In this document: piece by piece, positions 7,726 to 9,907 of the stretch
Numbering within the stretch: the stretch's first letter is position 1
Layout of the letters: each line of letters begins with the position of its first letter
NCBI GenBank assembly: GCA_030158535.1
Contig: JAOASV010000168.1
Location: forward strand, 1-9,907
Reading direction: 5' to 3'
Length of the DNA: 9,907 bases
From: Sediminibacterium sp.
GTDB lineage: Bacteria > Bacteroidota > Bacteroidia > Chitinophagales > Chitinophagaceae
Notes under the pieces: generated by a model
Told to the model about the DNA's origin: nothing
The model's input: the letters and a program-made list of their open reading frames with translations, nothing else
Database searches by the model: none
Position numbers and translations under genes: made by a program

Positions 7726-9039
7726 ATGGAACAAAATATTGGACGTTACCGCTGGACTATTTGTAGTTTAGTTTTTTTTGCAACTACGATTAACTATTTA
7801 GATAGAGCGGTAATTAGCTTATTAAAATCTACACTTACCACCGAGTTAAAATGGGATGATGGTGATTATACCAATGTAGAAATCGCGTTTAAAGTATCTT
7901 ATGCCATCGGATTATTATTAGCAGGACGATTTATTGATACTGTGGGGACTAAAAAAGGGTATGCATGGGCTACTGGACTTTGGAGTGTGGCTGCTGTTTT
8001 ACATGCGGCTGCTAAAAGTGTTTTTGGTTTTTCTGTGGCACGTGCCGCATTAGGTGTAACTGAAGCTGGTAACTTTCCTGCTGCCATTAAAACGGTGGCC
8101 GAATGGTTTCCGCGTAAAGAGCGTGCATTGGCAACAGGTCTTTTTAATTCTGGCGCTAATATTGGTGCCATTGTTGCGCCTTTAACCGTTCCATTTATTG
8201 CAGCTGCATATGGTTGGCAGTGGGCTTTTATTGCAACGGGTTTACTTGGATTTATTTGGCTTATTTTTTGGAATAAGCATTATTACAAACCATCGGAGCA
8301 CCCTAAATTATCTGCTGCCGAACTTGCTTATATTAATAGTGATACTGATGCTATTCCGGAAGGGGATGCATTACAAACTAAATCATTTGGTTGGGCGACT
8401 TTATTAAAGTACAAACAAACATGGGCTTTTGCTTTAGGTAAATTATTAACCGATCCAATTTGGTGGTTTTATCTTTTCTGGTTACCGGATTTTTTAGAAA
8501 GTCAATACCATATTAAAGGAACTGCTATCGCACTTCCAGTTGCTGCCGTATATACGATGTCTGCGGTAGGAAGTATTTTTGGCGGATGGCTCCCTATGTA
8601 TTTTATTAAAAAGAACTGGCCAGTATTTAAAGCGCGCAAGTCTTCTATGTTATTATATGCCTTTTTAGTATTGCCTATTTTATTTGCACAAGTACTAGGT
8701 GGTATGAATATGTGGTTGGCTGTTTTTGTAATTGGTATAGCAGCAGCTGCGCATCAGGCCTGGAGTGCTAATATATTCACGACCGTAAGTGATATGTTTC
8801 CTAAACGCGCTGTAGGCTCTGTAACCGGTATTGGCGGCATGTTTGGAGCGATTGGCGGTATTTTATTATCAATGGTTGTGCAAAAGAATTTGTTTGTGCA
8901 TTACCGTTCTATAGGCCAAATTGAAACGGCTTATTATATCATGTTTATTGTATGTGGCTCGGCTTATTTATTGGCTTGGCTAATCATGCATATACTCGTG
9001 CCTAAAGTAAATGTTATTGCTGCCGAAGATTTAGAATAA
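7726..9039 (+). CDS. exuT: MFS hexuronate transporter (ExuT-like, anion:cation symporter family)
   Basis: Inner-membrane symporter, probably importing galacturonate and/or glucuronate for UxaC. The 437-residue protein shows twelve hydrophobic segments, roughly at residues 10-31, 50-70, 78-98, 100-120, 139-160, 165-184, 233-254, 267-289, 307-326, 328-348, 364-386 and 403-424, with the usual cytoplasmic loop between helices 6 and 7. Family marks are NYLDR (23-27) at the end of helix 1, the loop 2-3 signature RFIDTVGTKKG (68-78), an EAGNFPAAIKTVAEWFP block (113-129) and AHQAWSANIFTTVSDMFP (342-359), all typical of the anion:cation symporter group that includes ExuT, GudP and DgoT. The uronate substrate is inferred from the surrounding genes; a glucarate or galactonate transporter would look similar. 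It begins 22 bases after eda and ends 9 bases before uxuA. The upstream CE8-PL10 enzyme is consistent with a monomer importer, although oligomers would need another system. Confidence 0.88.
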   Translation: MEQNIGRYRWTICSLVFFATTINYLDRAVISLLKSTLTTELKWDDGDYTNVEIAFKVSYAIGLLLAGRFIDTVGTKKGYAWATGLWSVAAVLHAAAKSVFGFSVARAALGVTEAGNFPAAIKTVAEWFPRKERALATGLFNSGANIGAIVAPLTVPFIAAAYGWQWAFIATGLLGFIWLIFWNKHYYKPSEHPKLSAAELAYINSDTDAIPEGDALQTKSFGWATLLKYKQTWAFALGKLLTDPIWWFYLFWLPDFLESQYHIKGTAIALPVAAVYTMSAVGSIFGGWLPMYFIKKNWPVFKARKSSMLLYAFLVLPILFAQVLGGMNMWLAVFVIGIAAAAHQAWSANIFTTVSDMFPKRAVGSVTGIGGMFGAIGGILLSMVVQKNLFVHYRSIGQIETAYYIMFIVCGSAYLLAWLIMHILVPKVNVIAAEDLE

Positions 9040-9048
9040 TAACTGATT

Positions 9049-9907
9049 ATGCAAGAGCAACCAAAAATGATTCAAACCATGCGCTGGTATGGTCCAAACG
9101 ACCCTGTTGGTTTATGGGATATACGTCAAGCTGGTTGCACGGGTGTAGTTTCAGCCCTCCATCAAATTCCAAATGGTGATGTGTGGAGTATTGATGCAAT
9201 TAAGGAACGCATCCAAATCATTGAAGCGGCCGGACTTACGTGGGATGTTGTTGAAAGTGTGCCGGTGCATGAAGCGATTAAAACACAAGCAGCTGGCTTT
9301 GAAAAATACATTACTAACTATAAGCAAACCATACAAAATTTAAGTAGTTGTGGCATTAAAATTGTGACCTATAATTTTATGCCTGTGATGGATTGGACGC
9401 GTACCAATTTAAAGTACGAAATGCCTGATAAATCATTGGCATTACGCTATGAAAAGGCAGCCGTTGCCGCATTTGATGTATATATTTTGGAAAGAAGAAA
9501 TGCAGCAAATGATTATACCGATGCTGAATTAGAACTTGCTAAACAGCGCTTTGCACAAATGTCGGATGCTCAAAAATTAGAGCTCCAGCACAATATGATT
9601 AAGGGGCTTCCGGGCAGTGAAGAAAGTTTTACGATGGAAGCGTTTAGAAATGCACTTGCTGCATATGATCATATAGATGCCCAAAAATTAAGAGCGCATC
9701 TAATTTATTTTTTAGATCAAATTATTCCTGTTGCCGAGTCATGTGGCGTTAAAATGGTGATTCACCCCGACGATCCTCCTTATTCTATTTTAGGATTACC
9801 AAGGGTTGTAAGTAGCGCTTCAGACATTCAGACTTTGTTTGATGCTGTTCCCTCTATGTCTAATGGACTTTGTTTTTGTACGGGATCATTTGGTGTAAGA
9901 CCCAATA
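9049..9907 (+). CDS. uxuA: Mannonate dehydratase, 3'-truncated by the window
   Basis: Cytoplasmic divalent-metal-dependent dehydratase that converts D-mannonate to 2-keto-3-deoxygluconate, the last specific step of the glucuronate branch. I translated this frame by hand: 286 codons stay open to the window end, about 70-75% of the family length (E. coli 394, from memory). Recognisable blocks are RWYGPNDPV (12-20), IRQAGCTGVV (25-34), HQIPNGDVW (38-46), YNFMPVMDWTRT (108-119), the metal-site region VIHPDDPP (237-244) with His239, and GLCFCTGS (273-280) with Cys277 as probable metal ligand. The ATG at 9049 is 9 bases after the transporter stop. The in-frame ATG at 9067 would give an N-terminus the same length as E. 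coli UxuA and is a serious alternative start. UxuA feeds the same KDG pool as UxaA. The remaining coding sequence, and perhaps uxuB, should follow to the right. Confidence 0.95.
   Translation, partial: MQEQPKMIQTMRWYGPNDPVGLWDIRQAGCTGVVSALHQIPNGDVWSIDAIKERIQIIEAAGLTWDVVESVPVHEAIKTQAAGFEKYITNYKQTIQNLSSCGIKIVTYNFMPVMDWTRTNLKYEMPDKSLALRYEKAAVAAFDVYILERRNAANDYTDAELELAKQRFAQMSDAQKLELQHNMIKGLPGSEESFTMEAFRNALAAYDHIDAQKLRAHLIYFLDQIIPVAESCGVKMVIHPDDPPYSILGLPRVVSSASDIQTLFDAVPSMSNGLCFCTGSFGVRPN

Larger units (their letters stand above)
1..9907 (+). other. Pectin/hexuronate utilisation operon (both ends outside the window)
   Basis: Eight genes point the same way with gaps of 3, 4, 16, 57, 0, 22 and 9 bases and no hairpin terminator between them, so they are probably co-transcribed. 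In pathway order they cover polymer attack (CE8-PL10), uptake (ExuT-like), isomerisation (UxaC), reduction (UxaB), dehydration (UxaA, UxuA), phosphorylation (KdgK) and aldol cleavage (Eda). No regulator (GntR, LacI, AraC or hybrid two-component) and no SusC/SusD pair is visible, so control elements and outer-membrane uptake genes must lie outside the window or elsewhere. Single-transcript status is inference from spacing. Confidence 0.8.

Noticed and set aside
9151..9336. Minus-strand open frame of 61 codons near the right end
   Set aside because: The plus strand here encodes unmistakable UxuA motifs, so the reverse frame is a shadow.
1..9907. A novel defence, mobile or secondary-metabolite system
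   Set aside because: Every long plus-strand frame matches a known hexuronate-catabolism family and the order makes metabolic sense. No transposase, integrase, toxin-antitoxin, CRISPR repeat, tRNA or repeat array was seen.

Overview
This window is a single co-directional (+ strand) pectin / hexuronate catabolism operon. It probably comes from a Bacteroidota member, perhaps a Chitinophaga/Sphingobacteria-like environmental or plant-polymer degrader. That placement is inference. It rests on AT-rich coding sequence, A-rich start-codon surroundings with little Shine-Dalgarno signal, the Bacteroidota style of several proteins (long UxaA, divergent pectinesterase fused to a PL10 pectate lyase) and very tight gene packing.

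Layout, left to right: (1) the 3' part of a secreted pectinesterase (CE8)-pectate lyase (PL10) fusion, cut off by the window start; (2) uxaB, tagaturonate reductase; (3) uxaA, altronate dehydratase; (4) uxaC, uronate isomerase; (5) kdgK, 2-keto-3-deoxygluconate kinase; (6) eda, KDPG aldolase; (7) an ExuT-like MFS hexuronate transporter; (8) uxuA, mannonate dehydratase, cut off by the window end. The gaps between genes are 3, 4, 16, 57, 0, 22 and 9 bases. No stretch over 300 bases lacks a gene. I saw no tRNA, rRNA, CRISPR array, insertion sequence or convincing terminator.

How the genes work together: the CE8-PL10 protein removes methyl esters from pectin and cleaves the polygalacturonate outside the cytoplasm. 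The MFS protein imports monomeric uronates. UxaC converts galacturonate to tagaturonate (and glucuronate to fructuronate). UxaB reduces tagaturonate to altronate, and UxaA dehydrates altronate to 2-keto-3-deoxygluconate (KDG). UxuA dehydrates mannonate, from the glucuronate branch, to the same KDG. KdgK phosphorylates KDG to KDPG, and Eda splits KDPG into pyruvate and glyceraldehyde-3-phosphate. The galacturonate branch is therefore complete from isomerase to central metabolism. The glucuronate branch lacks only a visible fructuronate reductase (UxuB), which may lie beyond the right edge.

This is a well-known type of catabolic locus, and I did not find an undescribed system. The points most worth a second look are the exact in-frame stop-ATG abutment of kdgK and eda, the divergent active site of the CE8 domain, and an internal insertion in UxaA relative to the enterobacterial enzyme.
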